Below the pieces are notes generated by a model that saw nothing but the letters and a program-made list of their open reading frames with translations, was not told the DNA's origin and ran no database searches. A DNA stretch of 64,000 bases, taken from assembly GCF_003946215.1 (NCBI RefSeq), contig NZ_RHOW01000002.1:36097-100096 (forward strand), read 5' to 3'. Every line of letters starts with the position of its first letter. Positions within the stretch are counted from its first letter, which is position 1. The translations under genes were made by a program, and so were the position numbers. Of this stretch, positions 1 through 9,046 are shown piece after piece. Source of the DNA: Lapidilactobacillus mulanensis. GTDB taxonomy: Bacteria; Bacillota; Bacilli; Lactobacillales; Lactobacillaceae.

Positions 1-98
1 ACATTTTAGGCGGAAGAATTTCCGGTTTTTGGAAATCCTGCAGCCGTCTCCACAGCAACCTCCCACTATTTTCTGGAGCAGCTTCTGCCGAAGGTAGA
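1..98 (-). repeat. Foldback element copy R1, cut by the window edge
   Basis: Outer arm of the same non-coding element seen complete at 5424-6073 and 10134-10780. It ends at the shared boundary TCTACCTT (reverse strand) and carries the hallmark GCTCCAGAAAATAG arm and a hairpin with GGAAAT/ATTTCC arms. The rest of the copy lies left of the window. It is downstream of anmK. Confidence 0.8.
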
Positions 99-113
99 TT
101 ATTTTTTACAGGC

Positions 114-1241
114 TTAGTAATAAGTAACCTTCCCCAAAATAACCGGCTTACGCGCACCCGTTGCGCTAGGAACGTTGCTTGGTTGTCGCTGCAAAGTTTG
201 ATTACCCAAGATCGTCATCGCCACCGCTTCTTTTGCGTCGGAAGAATAACCCAAGTCCTCCTGGATCATCACTTTAACATCAGGCAGTTGTGCGCCGATC
301 ATTTTAACCAAAGTCGGATTATAACTCCCACCGCCACCAACAATGAGTTCAGTTTGCTCCGTCGCAAACTGCCGAACCGCTTGCGCGATCGAGCTCGCTG
401 TTAACGCCGTTGCAGTAGCGATCCAGTCGTCTGGCTGTAATTGATATTTAGCCAAAATCCGCGTGACATATTCGCTACCGAATTCTTCACGACCAGTCGT
501 CTTAGGAAATGGTTTAGCAAAATAAGGATGCTCCAATAACGCCTCCAAAACAGTTTGATCGACTTGGCCAGCCGCACCATGAGCGCCATCACGATCAAAT
601 TCTTCATCATAAAAACGACGGCATAATTCATCGATCACCATATTTCCAGGCCCCGTATCAAAAGCCGTTAATTGATCGAGTTGTCCGTTTTGAGGAATTA
701 CCGTGGCATTGCCGATACCGCCGATATTTTGTAAAATCCGCGTCGACTGCTCGCTGCGATATAAAATATATTCAGAGTACGGCACAATTGGCGCACCCTG
801 CCCACCGACAGCCATATCGCGCGGACGAAAATCAGAGACGACCGTCGTTTTGGCAATTTCACTGATCAGCGCCGACTCACCGATTTGTAGTGTTGAAGGA
901 ACCAAGTTTTTATCTGCGGGTCGTGGTAAATGATAAATGGTTTGACCATGAGAAGCAACAAATCCTAGTTCTTCACTAGCAACACCATATTCCTGGCAAA
1001 CTTTAACAACTGCCTCGCCGAAAATCCGTCCCAACTCAAAATTAAGACTGCAAATAGCTTCAACGTTAGAAGTTGAAACCGATAATGCCGCCTTAATTTT
1101 TTCTTTCGTTGCTAAGCTAAACGGATAGCTGGAAAATTTTAATTGTTTAACTTTGGTGGATTCATTGACGCCGGCAATTTCCACGAGCGCGGCATCCACC
1201 CCATCCAATGAAGTTCCTGACATTAACCCAACTGCTAACAT
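114..1241 (-). CDS. anmK: Anhydro-N-acetylmuramic acid kinase AnmK
   Basis: AnmK phosphorylates and opens 1,6-anhydro-MurNAc to MurNAc-6-phosphate during cell-wall recycling in the cytosol. The N-terminus has the family signature GLMSGTSLDGVD. Further signatures are a glycine-rich nucleotide-binding run (NIGGIGNAT), FDTGPGNMVID and a C-terminal VGGGGSYNP. The length of about 375 residues is usual. I chose the ATG at 1241 because AAGGAGA lies just upstream; an ATG at 1265 is open but has no ribosome site. It is transcribed alone, toward repeat R1. No other recycling gene (murQ, nagA) is next to it. Confidence 0.9.
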   Translation of the reverse strand: MLAVGLMSGTSLDGVDAALVEIAGVNESTKVKQLKFSSYPFSLATKEKIKAALSVSTSNVEAICSLNFELGRIFGEAVVKVCQEYGVASEELGFVASHGQTIYHLPRPADKNLVPSTLQIGESALISEIAKTTVVSDFRPRDMAVGGQGAPIVPYSEYILYRSEQSTRILQNIGGIGNATVIPQNGQLDQLTAFDTGPGNMVIDELCRRFYDEEFDRDGAHGAAGQVDQTVLEALLEHPYFAKPFPKTTGREEFGSEYVTRILAKYQLQPDDWIATATALTASSIAQAVRQFATEQTELIVGGGGSYNPTLVKMIGAQLPDVKVMIQEDLGYSSDAKEAVAMTILGNQTLQRQPSNVPSATGARKPVILGKVTYY

Positions 1242-1332
1242 GCCTGTTCTCCTTGCGTAACTCATTTTAATGATTGCGTTTCTATTCTAACTCAAAGAAG
1301 CGCCACGTCACAACCAAGCCAAAAATTCAGTC

Positions 1333-1968
1333 TCATTTTTTCAAAGAGCCGTATATCGAAACACTCAACATTATGACGACCACAATTCCGAGTACCACTG
1401 CCGCCAAAACTGGACTAATAAATAGACTAATTACCACCAGAAGGCCACCGAAAACCATCACGTAACCTGTCATGCGGCTGACGAGGCCCCAATTTTTCTG
1501 ATTGCGCATGATTCTAAACGGCCGCATTGCAGTTTGTTGCTCATAAGTGACGGTCGGAATATAATTCCCCAGCGCAATGAACGTGATTGCCACAACAAAC
1601 ATGGCAATGCGTCCCACATCGACTTTTGCCCCCAGCGCCAGTGCAATCGTAATGATATACAGCACGACTGTTAAAATTGGCACGATCGCAATCGTCACCA
1701 TTTCCATCCGCCGTGAGCCACCATTGATCCGCGAACTCCGCGTCGACGTCCACATGATAAACAGTTGAACCAACGCCATCAAAACGGGAATCCCAAATAC
1801 CGCCAGCGGTCTATTCGCCCAGCCGTTGGGCTCATTATCGACGCCGAAATGAATGGCGATTTTTGCAGGTAATTGCGAATAGACCATGATTCCTAGCAAC
1901 ATTGGTGCCAGCGTCAAAAGTGTGGTCACAAGCGTTAATTTTTTCATTTTATTTTTCTGCATGATCAT
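1333..1968 (-). CDS. SdpI-family membrane protein (DUF1648 plus SdpI domain)
   Basis: A hydrophobic protein of about 210 residues. The N-terminal DUF1648 segment contains the typical IHFGVDNEPNGWANR loop between the first two membrane helices, followed by four or more further helices including an SdpI-like C-terminal part. In Bacillus, SdpI is the immunity protein against the SDP toxin and also a signal receptor that sequesters its repressor. Start at 1968: GGAGGTAAGA directly precedes this ATG. It overlaps the ArsR-type gene by 20 bases, so the two are translationally coupled, as sdpR/sdpI are. No sdpABC toxin genes are visible. The role as immunity or sensor is inferred from the pair. Confidence 0.75.
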   Translation of the reverse strand: MIMQKNKMKKLTLVTTLLTLAPMLLGIMVYSQLPAKIAIHFGVDNEPNGWANRPLAVFGIPVLMALVQLFIMWTSTRSSRINGGSRRMEMVTIAIVPILTVVLYIITIALALGAKVDVGRIAMFVVAITFIALGNYIPTVTYEQQTAMRPFRIMRNQKNWGLVSRMTGYVMVFGGLLVVISLFISPVLAAVVLGIVVVIMLSVSIYGSLKK

Positions 1969-2230
1969 TCTTACCTCCAACTTGATAGATCCAAGTTAAA
2001 ATATCTTCGAAAACGGTGCTATTCAGTGAATAATAAATATAATTTTTATCTTTGGTTTCGGTGATGAATCCTGCTTGCTTCAACAACTTCAAATGATAAG
2101 AAACGGTGGCATTGGTCAGATCAAATGAACTCGCAATTTCACCCGCAGTTTTAGGACCCGTTTTCAAGCGTTCAATAATTTGACGCCGAATTGGTTCGGC
2201 TAAAACTTTCATTGATTCTGACAAGCCCAT
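1949..2230 (-). CDS. ArsR/SdpR-type winged-helix autorepressor
   Basis: A protein of about 93 residues with the ArsR fold: LAEPIRRQIIERLKTG, then the recognition helix DLTNATVSYHLKLLKQAG and a wing (FITETKDKNYIYYSLN). No metal-binding Cys pair is present, so it fits the SdpR-like autorepressors rather than metal sensors. The start is uncertain: ATG at 2230 is preferred, while a GTG at 2248 is open in frame. A perfect 28-base palindrome lies immediately upstream and is the likely operator. First gene of the pair with the SdpI-like gene. Confidence 0.8.
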   Translation of the reverse strand: MGLSESMKVLAEPIRRQIIERLKTGPKTAGEIASSFDLTNATVSYHLKLLKQAGFITETKDKNYIYYSLNSTVFEDILTWIYQVGGKNDHAEK

Positions 2231-2254
2231 GAGGATCACTTCTTTCACGTCGGT

Positions 2255-2282
2255 ATCTATTTAGAAATATTTCTAAATAGAT
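2255..2282. promoter_or_regulatory. Perfect palindrome, probable operator of the ArsR/SdpR repressor
   Basis: A 28-base perfect inverted repeat with arms ATCTATTTAGAAAT and ATTTCTAAATAGAT, 25 bases upstream of the repressor start. Size, symmetry and position fit an autoregulatory ArsR-family operator. Confidence 0.7.
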
Positions 2283-2411
2283 TATAAGGCGACTGATTTC
2301 AAATTACAACCGCAAATCTTTATGCGTCATATTTTTTCATCTCATCTCTTCTTACAATATTGTTAGTTGAGTCGCGCAATTGTTCGTACATTCGCGGGCT
2401 ATTTTTTGAGA

Positions 2412-2440
2412 TTGACTTACAATTTAATTGGAGCTAATTA
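2412..2440 (+). promoter_or_regulatory. Probable dlt operon promoter
   Basis: TTGACT (2412-2417), a 17-base spacer and TAATTA (2435-2440). This would start transcription shortly before the AGGAGG site of dltX. Confidence 0.5.
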
Positions 2441-2466
2441 TCAAGGACCTAATCAGGAGGCTGTTC

Positions 2467-2616
2467 ATGGATAAGAAAAAAGCAGAGCCAAAAGATCATG
2501 AAATTCGCAACTTTATTTTAAGAACACTTTTATATTTTGTTGTTTTCTTTCTGTTGATGTATCTGTACAGTTACGTCGGCGTCAATGGCAGTCACTTTAT
2601 ATACAACGAGTTTTAA
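2467..2616 (+). CDS. dltX: D-alanylation leader protein DltX
   Basis: A 49-residue protein with a charged N-terminus, one membrane helix (about residues 15-38) and a C-terminal tail ending HFIYNEF. This matches the small DltX protein that precedes dltA in many Firmicutes and takes part in D-Ala transfer to teichoic acids. Strong AGGAGG 7 bases before the ATG. First gene of the dlt operon, 17 bases before dltA. Confidence 0.85.
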   Translation: MDKKKAEPKDHEIRNFILRTLLYFVVFFLLMYLYSYVGVNGSHFIYNEF

Positions 2617-2633
2617 ACTAAGGGGGACTTGGG

Positions 2634-4139
2634 ATGATTCAAAATATTATTGAAGCCATCGATGAAATCAGCGCGAAATATCCAGATCGAATCGCTTACG
2701 ATTATCTCGGAACACAATATTCCTATTCGCAATTGGTTCAACAGGCCAACACGTTGGCAATTCATTTAGATGCGCAAAATTTACCAGTAAAGGCGCCGAT
2801 CATTGTTTACGGTGGGCAAGAATTCGAAATGTTAGTTGCTTTCCTTGCCGCTGTTAAAACCGGACATGCTTATATTCCAGTCGACAGCCATTCTGACAAC
2901 CACCGATTACAAATGATTCAAGACACGGCGAATTCACCTTTGATCATCGCGATTGACCAACTACCAGTTGAGCTTCCCGAAATTCAAGTGATCACGTTAG
3001 CAGAAATTAATCTTTTAAACGTGACTGATTCTCATCCCCAGTTTCAAGCTGTCCGTGGTGACGACAATTTTTATATTATTTTCACTTCTGGTACGACCGG
3101 CAAACCTAAAGGCGTGCAAATTTCCCACAACAATTTATTAAGCTTCGTGAATTGGCAACTGTCTGATTTTCAATGGCCGACTGATCCCAACGTCTTAGCA
3201 CAAGCACCCTTCTCGTTTGATCTGTCAGTCATGGGGTTGTATCCAACACTGACAACCGGTGGCACTTTAAAGGCGCTGCCGAAAGAAGTCACCGAAGATT
3301 TCAAGCAATTGTTCCACTATCTGCCTCAACTGCAGCTCAATGTGTGGATCTCGACACCTTCCTTGGTTGAGATTTGTCTCTTATTGAAAGATTTCAACGA
3401 GACCAACTATCCCACACTGACTCATTTTATCTTCTGTGGCGAAGAATTAAGTCATACCACCGCTGAAAAATTAATTGCGCGTTTCCCCAGCAGCCATATT
3501 TACAATACGTATGGGCCAACGGAAGCATGTGTTGCGGTAACTGGTATTGAGATCACACCAGAAGTTCTAGCTCAGTATTCACGTTTACCGATCGGTTATG
3601 TTAAAGAAGATACTAAAATTTCCGTCGTTGCTGAGCAAAACGAACAAATTGGCGAAATTTTGATCAGTGGTCCTAGTGTTTCGAAGGGCTATCTCAATCT
3701 ACCCGAAAAAACCGCGGCTGCCTTTGATAACACACAACCTTGGTCAACTTATCATAGTGGCGATCTTGGCTTCTTTGCCGACGACCAGCTGCTCTTCTAT
3801 CGTGGCCGCATGGATTTTCAGATCAAGTTCAACGGTTATCGCATCGAGCTGGAAGAAATTAATTTCTATTTACGTCAAAGTGCTTTGATCGAACAAGGTG
3901 TGGTTGTCCCGCGCTATAACAAGGATCACCGCGTCAACCAATTGATTGCGATTATCGTGCCGGAAAAAACACCCGTCGATTCAGAAAACGACTTGACCAA
4001 TGCGATCAAGCAAGAACTACAAGACAATATTATGCCGTACATGATGCCCCAGCGCTTTATTTACCGACAGAGTTTACCGCGATCCGCCAATGATAAGGTC
4101 GATATCAAGGCGTTGATACTGGAGGTCAACTCACAGTGA
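2634..4139 (+). CDS. dltA: D-alanine--[D-alanyl carrier protein] ligase DltA
   Basis: A cytosolic adenylating enzyme that activates D-alanine with ATP and loads it onto the carrier DltC. Visible core motifs of the AMP-forming family: FTSGTTGKPKGVQ (about residue 150), YNTYGPTEA (about 290), GYRIELEE (about 400) and a C-terminal catalytic-lysine region DKVDIKAL. Length of 501 residues is normal for DltA. A GGGGGA ribosome site precedes the ATG. The stop overlaps the start of dltB by 4 bases, indicating coupled translation. Confidence 0.95.
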   Translation: MIQNIIEAIDEISAKYPDRIAYDYLGTQYSYSQLVQQANTLAIHLDAQNLPVKAPIIVYGGQEFEMLVAFLAAVKTGHAYIPVDSHSDNHRLQMIQDTANSPLIIAIDQLPVELPEIQVITLAEINLLNVTDSHPQFQAVRGDDNFYIIFTSGTTGKPKGVQISHNNLLSFVNWQLSDFQWPTDPNVLAQAPFSFDLSVMGLYPTLTTGGTLKALPKEVTEDFKQLFHYLPQLQLNVWISTPSLVEICLLLKDFNETNYPTLTHFIFCGEELSHTTAEKLIARFPSSHIYNTYGPTEACVAVTGIEITPEVLAQYSRLPIGYVKEDTKISVVAEQNEQIGEILISGPSVSKGYLNLPEKTAAAFDNTQPWSTYHSGDLGFFADDQLLFYRGRMDFQIKFNGYRIELEEINFYLRQSALIEQGVVVPRYNKDHRVNQLIAIIVPEKTPVDSENDLTNAIKQELQDNIMPYMMPQRFIYRQSLPRSANDKVDIKALILEVNSQ

Positions 4140-5347
4140 TCAATTTACAACCTTATAGCAATCCTGCCTACTTTGGCATCTTGCTTATCGCCTTATTGCC
4201 TGTGATCATCGGCTTGTATTTTGGTCGCCGACTGAAAATCTACGAGTCTATTTTTACCTTAGCGTTTCTCATCCTGACTTTTGGCGGTGACCACTGGCAT
4301 CAAGGTGCCGCGTTGATTCTGTACACGTGTTACCAAGTTCTACTGACAATGGGATTCACTCATTATCGCTGGAATAAAAATCAGACGACTATTTTCGTGA
4401 GTGCTGTTATTTTAAGCATCTTGCCTTTGATCATCGTGAAATTCACGCCACTATTTCCTAACTACAACGGTTTTAATATCGGTTTTTTGGGAATCAGTTA
4501 TTTAACTTTCAAAACCGTACAGGTCATCATGGAATTACGTGATGGGACGATCAAAGAGATCTCGTGGTCTCAGTACCTACATTTTCTGCTCTTTTTCCCA
4601 ACAATTTCCTCAGGGCCGATCGATCGTTATCGGCGATTCATTAAAGATTACGAAAATGTTCCCGATCGTTCCGCCTATTTGGATGATGTCAGCAAGGCTG
4701 TTTTCTATCTCATTCAAGGATTTCTCTACAAATATATCCTTGGCTATATTTTTGGCACCTTATTATTACCCAACGTTGCGCGCGCGGCAATGAGCCAAAG
4801 TTCTGCTTTCGGTGGAACGGGAATTTCTTGGTATCTATTAGGCTATATGTATGTTTACAGCATGTATTTATTTTTCGACTTTGCGGGTTATAGTCTGTTC
4901 GCCGTTTCGATCAGTTATTTCATGGGGATCAAAACGCCAATGAACTTTAACAAACCTTTCCTTGCCCACAACATTAAGGAATTTTGGAATCGTTGGCACA
5001 TGACCTTATCCTTCTGGTTCCGTGATTTTATCTTCATGCGTTTTACGTTTTGGGTGATGAAGCATCGCTGGGTCAAGAATCGCGTGCGCATGTCGCAGCT
5101 GGCCTACTTGGTCAACTTTCTGATTATGGGTTTTTGGCATGGATTGACTTGGTACTATATTGTATACGGCCTCTTCCATGCCGCCGCGATCATCATCAAC
5201 GATTATTGGCTGCGGTATAAAAAGAATCATGCGGATAAAATTCCTCATAATAAATTTACCGAAGGTTTGGCTATCTTTGTCACCTTTAACATTGTTTGTT
5301 TTAGCTTTTTGATTTTCTCTGGATTTTTGAATCAATTATGGTTCTAA
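4136..5347 (+). CDS. dltB: D-alanyl transfer membrane protein DltB (MBOAT family)
   Basis: A 403-residue polytopic MBOAT acyltransferase that passes the D-Ala from DltC across the membrane. The MBOAT active-site histidine lies in FWHGLTWYYIVYG; FDFAGYSLFA and EFWNRWHMTLSFWFRDF are also typical. The C-terminal LIFSGFLNQLWF looks like a natural end, so the non-coding element that follows did not truncate the protein. GTG start overlaps dltA. Confidence 0.93.
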   Translation: MINLQPYSNPAYFGILLIALLPVIIGLYFGRRLKIYESIFTLAFLILTFGGDHWHQGAALILYTCYQVLLTMGFTHYRWNKNQTTIFVSAVILSILPLIIVKFTPLFPNYNGFNIGFLGISYLTFKTVQVIMELRDGTIKEISWSQYLHFLLFFPTISSGPIDRYRRFIKDYENVPDRSAYLDDVSKAVFYLIQGFLYKYILGYIFGTLLLPNVARAAMSQSSAFGGTGISWYLLGYMYVYSMYLFFDFAGYSLFAVSISYFMGIKTPMNFNKPFLAHNIKEFWNRWHMTLSFWFRDFIFMRFTFWVMKHRWVKNRVRMSQLAYLVNFLIMGFWHGLTWYYIVYGLFHAAAIIINDYWLRYKKNHADKIPHNKFTEGLAIFVTFNIVCFSFLIFSGFLNQLWF

Positions 5348-5379
5348 GGGCTGATACTGCTGGCCAGTTGAAAAATACG

Positions 5380-5408
5380 ATCTACCTGCGGCGAAAATTG
5401 CTGTGGAA
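5380..5408 (+). repeat. Short relic of the foldback element
   Basis: The run TCTACCTGCGGC followed by TTGCTGTGG repeats the boundary of the 650-base element with its middle missing. It lies between the dltB stop and full copy R2 and is probably a deletion footprint of an earlier copy. Confidence 0.45.
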
Positions 5409-5423
5409 GTGTGTAAAGATTGA

Positions 5424-6073
5424 TCTACCTTCGGCAGAAGTTGCTCCAGAAAATAGTGGGAGGTTGCTGTGGGGACGGCTTCAAGCTTTTGGAAGTTCGC
5501 CAAAAGTTTTCCGCCTAAAATGTGAGCTCTTCCAAAACCGTGAAGATCTCACATTTTCCCATTTTGTAAATTCGCAAGAACCACTCATTAACAAAATTAC
5601 CACTGCAATCCCACTATTTTCTTCCGCAACTTCTGCCTAAACTTATTCTGTTTAGGCTAGGATCTGAATAACAGGGTTCCTCAAGCTTGATTGACATTGT
5701 TGTCTTGACTCTGAATAGTTGAACTGAAAAGTCGGAACGATAATTAAGTCCGCCTTTCGTCTTCAAAAAACTAAAGTTGCGGTACAAATCAGTCGCACAG
5801 GTCTAGACGTTAACTAGAGCCAGCACCATAAAACCGCCGAGATGAGTCAGAACGCGGAAGAAAAAGTTGCGACTCGCAGTGAAATTGTTCTTGCGGGACC
5901 CATTAAGTTTTTAAAACAATCTCAGATAAGTTGACCAACAATGCAGTTCTGCACTAAAACCCAGTCCCGCTAGAACAAGGGTGATCTTCAAGACTTTGCC
6001 GATTTTGCAAAGGCTTGAAGTCATCCCCACAGCGAGGCGCAACTATTTTCTGGAGCGTTCTGACGGAACCAAA
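5424..6073 (+). repeat. Foldback element copy R2 (650 bases, non-coding, highly structured)
   Basis: An element with no convincing ORF, bounded by TCTACCTTCGGC and GACGGAACCAAA. Two long imperfect hairpins face each other: about 5432-5638 and about 5845-6064. Each stem is about 40 base pairs around a symmetric three-base internal loop. Smaller hairpins at 5486-5506, 5517-5555, 5635-5657 and 5985-6020 lie within. The outer arms of both share GCTCCAGAAAATAG and CTTCAAGC, which makes them terminal inverted repeats. It separates dltB from dltC and would be transcribed in the dlt mRNA. Copy R3 is its inverted relative. Confidence 0.85.
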
Positions 6074-6191
6074 TCAATTCCTACCACTCGTAAACAAAGC
6101 CTTCAATAATCAGTTCAAAAGCTTTAAATACCACCTGCAGCAAATTTATTGCATCAACAAACTCAGCACCTATTTTGAAAGGATGATCAAC

Positions 6192-6425
6192 ATGACAGAC
6201 TCAGAAAAACTATATTCAATTATCAATGACTTAACTGGCGAGGATCTCACGGGCAAAGGTGATACCAACCTATTCGATACTGGTTTGCTCGATTCCATGG
6301 CAACTGTTCAGCTTTTATTAGAAATTGAAACGGAGATTGGCGTCGAAGTGCCTGTCTCTGAATTTGAACGCACTGAGTGGGAAACACCCAACAAAATCAT
6401 TGCCAAAATTGGGACGCTCAAATGA
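6192..6425 (+). CDS. dltC: D-alanyl carrier protein DltC
   Basis: A 77-residue acyl-carrier-type protein. Ser35 in DTGLLDSM is the site of the 4'-phosphopantetheine arm that carries activated D-alanine from DltA to DltB. Start at 6192 with AAAGGA upstream; reading further upstream gives non-conserved sequence out of the foldback element. The stop overlaps dltD by 4 bases. The 844-base gap to dltB is unusual, since these genes are normally nearly adjacent. Confidence 0.93.
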   Translation: MTDSEKLYSIINDLTGEDLTGKGDTNLFDTGLLDSMATVQLLLEIETEIGVEVPVSEFERTEWETPNKIIAKIGTLK

Positions 6426-7702
6426 AAACCCGCAAAAAATTATGGCTGATTTTCGGACCAGTCATCATCGCGGCTATCGCAGTTTGGCTGGTTTTATTAT
6501 TACCATTCAGTCACCAGCGTATCAGCCAAGATTCGCTGAAGCATGGCGCGGTATCACTCTCAACCAACGTTTATCATGGTCAACTGTTCAAGAAACAAGC
6601 CTTCTCAGAAAATTACGTTCCCTTCCTCGGCTCATCAGAATTATTGCGCATGGATCCTTTACACCCTTCTGTATTGGCAGCGAAATATCACCGTTCTTAT
6701 CAGCCGTTTCTGCTAGGAAACGCTGGGAGTCAATCGTTGAATCATTTCTTCACCTTACAGGGCGTACATCCACAACTGCAGGGTAAAAAAATTGTTTATA
6801 TTATTTCACCGCAGTGGTTTACCAAGCGTGGTCAAGAACCAGATGCCTTTAGTTTCTATTATTCACCGCTCCAGGCGATTCAATGGCTGCTCTCGGTCAA
6901 TGATTCGACTGCAACTCGTTATGCCGCAAAACGGCTTTTAGAGATGCCCTCGGGCAAAGCGAGTTCAACCATTGCGGCTGCTTTAAATAAAGTTGCCAAA
7001 GGAGAACGTTTGAATCAAAGTGATCGATTCCTGCTCAATTTGCGCCTACGAATTTTATTGAATGAAGACGCGCTTTTTTCTCGTTTTAGTTTGGCAGATC
7101 ATTGGAAAACAATCGAAAAAGGGGAACGTTTATTACCGAGCCACGATTCCGACACGCTTCTGACGAAAACGGCGATACAACTTGCTAAAAAGCATACGAA
7201 TAATAATACATTTGGTATCGATAATCACTTTTACAGCGAGCGCTTGCGTGGATCACGGATCAATGGGCTACGTAATAGCCAGAAACATTATGATTATCGC
7301 CAGTCACCTGAGTATAGTGACTTGGAATTACTGCTGACTGAATTTAAGCAGCTCAATGCTAATGTCCTCTTCGTTATTCCGCCAATCAACCAAAAGTGGG
7401 CCACGTATACGGGTTTACCATTGCCAATGCTACAAGAAACAGCCACCAAAATTAAATATCAGTTACGCAGTCAAGGCTTCAATCATATTGCCGATCTGAC
7501 AAATGACACGCATGCGAACTATATGATGCAAGATACGATTCACCTGGGCTGGTTGGGCTGGCTAAAAGTCGATGAAAAAGTGAACCCATTTCTCACACAA
7601 ACGCAAGCACAACCCCGCTATCAACTTAATTCATATTTCTTCACACCTCAGTGGCAAAAATCCTTAACCTTGCAGAAAAGTGATGGTACAAATGGCAAGT
7701 AA
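6422..7702 (+). CDS. dltD: D-alanyl-lipoteichoic acid biosynthesis protein DltD
   Basis: A 426-residue extracytoplasmic esterase-like protein anchored by one N-terminal membrane helix (about residues 7-27). It has the DltD signatures [16 protein letters not shown] with the nucleophile serine, and [10 protein letters not shown] near the C-terminus with the Asp/His pair. It acts outside the membrane in the last step of D-Ala transfer to teichoic acids. ATG overlaps the dltC stop. The C-terminal end overlaps the next gene. Confidence 0.93.
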   Translation: MKTRKKLWLIFGPVIIAAIAVWLVLLLPFSHQRISQDSLKHGAVSLSTNVYHGQLFKKQAFSENYVPFLGSSELLRMDPLHPSVLAAKYHRSYQPFLLGNAGSQSLNHFFTLQGVHPQLQGKKIVYIISPQWFTKRGQEPDAFSFYYSPLQAIQWLLSVNDSTATRYAAKRLLEMPSGKASSTIAAALNKVAKGERLNQSDRFLLNLRLRILLNEDALFSRFSLADHWKTIEKGERLLPSHDSDTLLTKTAIQLAKKHTNNNTFGIDNHFYSERLRGSRINGLRNSQKHYDYRQSPEYSDLELLLTEFKQLNANVLFVIPPINQKWATYTGLPLPMLQETATKIKYQLRSQGFNHIADLTNDTHANYMMQDTIHLGWLGWLKVDEKVNPFLTQTQAQPRYQLNSYFFTPQWQKSLTLQKSDGTNGK

Positions 7703-8924
7703 TTTTAATCCACGACGACCGGTGAACCGGCGACGAGATCGCCGCCGGTTTTTCTGGCGCTACTTCTCAGTATCGACCATTATTGTCGTAATCATGACAA
7801 CATTGTTTGGCATTCTCGGATTTTATCAAGGACACCAGAAAGCTGAAACTGAAAACACAAAACTGGCCAGCAAAACTGCAAAAACCTATCAACAAAAAAT
7901 AACAAAATTACGTGCAGAAGCGCTGGCAGAAAAACAAACACCCACACTCAATTCATATTTTCAGTCGCGCTTAGCTAATATCGCTAGTAAAACTCATTTT
8001 CTTGGCGTCGCACAAATCTATTATCAAGACAAACTAGTCGCTAGTTGGCAATCCGGTTATTCCAACAAACAGGCAAATCAATTGAACACGGCCACAACAG
8101 GTTTCGAAATTAATTCGGTCCAGAAAGCAATGACAGGTGCTTTATTGATGCACCAAGTTGAGCTTGGTCGAGTTAAGCTGTCAGACTTTTTGAGTCAGTA
8201 TTATCCCAACGTACCCAACAGTAATCAAATCACATTGCGTCAAATGCTAAATATGATTTCGGGTTTAACAATACCCAAAGGTTATACTCAGACCGTTATT
8301 CAGCCTGATCAGCAAATCATTGCCAATGATATTGCCAAGATCGTTTTTCGACCCCAGCAATATAACCAGTGGAGTTATCAACCAATCAATTACATTCTGC
8401 TGGCCGGCATTATCGAAAAAGTCTCCGGTCAGACTTACGCAAATTTATTTCAAGAACAAATTATTCAGAAGCTTAACTTAAAACACACTCATTTATCTTT
8501 TGCGCTACCTGCTGACTATCTACGTGCAACTGGATATAACTTTGCGGCAAAGTCTGCTCCAGCAAATATTTATAAACAGCCCCTAACGATTAATAACGCT
8601 CAAAAACACAGTGAATTGGGTACTGGGCAAGTTTATATGAGTGCCTATGACTTATATCAAGTTGAAAAAGGCATGCTGAATGGCAGTTTAATCAGCCAAT
8701 CCAGTCGCGATCAATTATTCGTTGACGGTAGTACCAGTCATTATGGAGGCGGCCTTTATAATTACGCGAATTATAAAGGTGCCAATGGTGCGGGCGTCGG
8801 CTTTTATTCGCGAATTCATATTAGTCCCGACGGTAAAACCGCAATGGTTCTATTAACAAATCATCCAGCAACTTATCTGAACCTCGACAAAGTTTCTGGT
8901 GCGATTGATACCTTGTTATTTTAG
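7683..8924 (+). CDS. Membrane-anchored serine hydrolase of the beta-lactamase/PBP4* family
   Basis: About 413 residues. A basic N-terminus and one membrane helix (about residues 27-49) place the catalytic domain outside the cell. The class C beta-lactamase-like fold is suggested by NSVQKAMTG (S-x-x-K nucleophile), LRQMLNMISGL and a late GLYNYANYKGANGAG segment. It overlaps the 3' end of dltD by 20 bases and is the last gene before the operon terminator, so it probably acts on D-alanyl esters or peptidoglycan together with Dlt. Exact substrate unknown. GTG at 7680 or ATG at 7692 are alternative starts. Confidence 0.8.
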   Translation: MVQMASNFNPRRPVNRRRDRRRFFWRYFSVSTIIVVIMTTLFGILGFYQGHQKAETENTKLASKTAKTYQQKITKLRAEALAEKQTPTLNSYFQSRLANIASKTHFLGVAQIYYQDKLVASWQSGYSNKQANQLNTATTGFEINSVQKAMTGALLMHQVELGRVKLSDFLSQYYPNVPNSNQITLRQMLNMISGLTIPKGYTQTVIQPDQQIIANDIAKIVFRPQQYNQWSYQPINYILLAGIIEKVSGQTYANLFQEQIIQKLNLKHTHLSFALPADYLRATGYNFAAKSAPANIYKQPLTINNAQKHSELGTGQVYMSAYDLYQVEKGMLNGSLISQSSRDQLFVDGSTSHYGGGLYNYANYKGANGAGVGFYSRIHISPDGKTAMVLLTNHPATYLNLDKVSGAIDTLLF

Positions 8925-8964
8925 AATCGCAGCAGTTAGCTCAGCCAAATCAATATATATCATC

Positions 8965-8998
8965 AAGTTTGCCGATTTATCTTGTGGCAAACTTTTTT
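8965..8998 (+). terminator. dlt operon terminator
   Basis: Nine-base stem AAGTTTGCC/GGCAAACTT followed by a T run; 40 bases after the last operon gene. Confidence 0.85.
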
Positions 8999-9046
8999 CG
9001 TGTCGCTTTATTGGCTATCTTTTCCGTAAGCGTTTAGAATAAAAGT

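Noticed and set aside
5424..6073. GOLLD or ROOL large RNA
   Set aside because: Size is similar, but I could not match any conserved motif from memory; naming it would be a guess.
6015..6191. N-terminal extension of DltC
   Set aside because: The reading frame is open but crosses the end of repeat R2; the known carrier protein starts at 6192 after AAAGGA.
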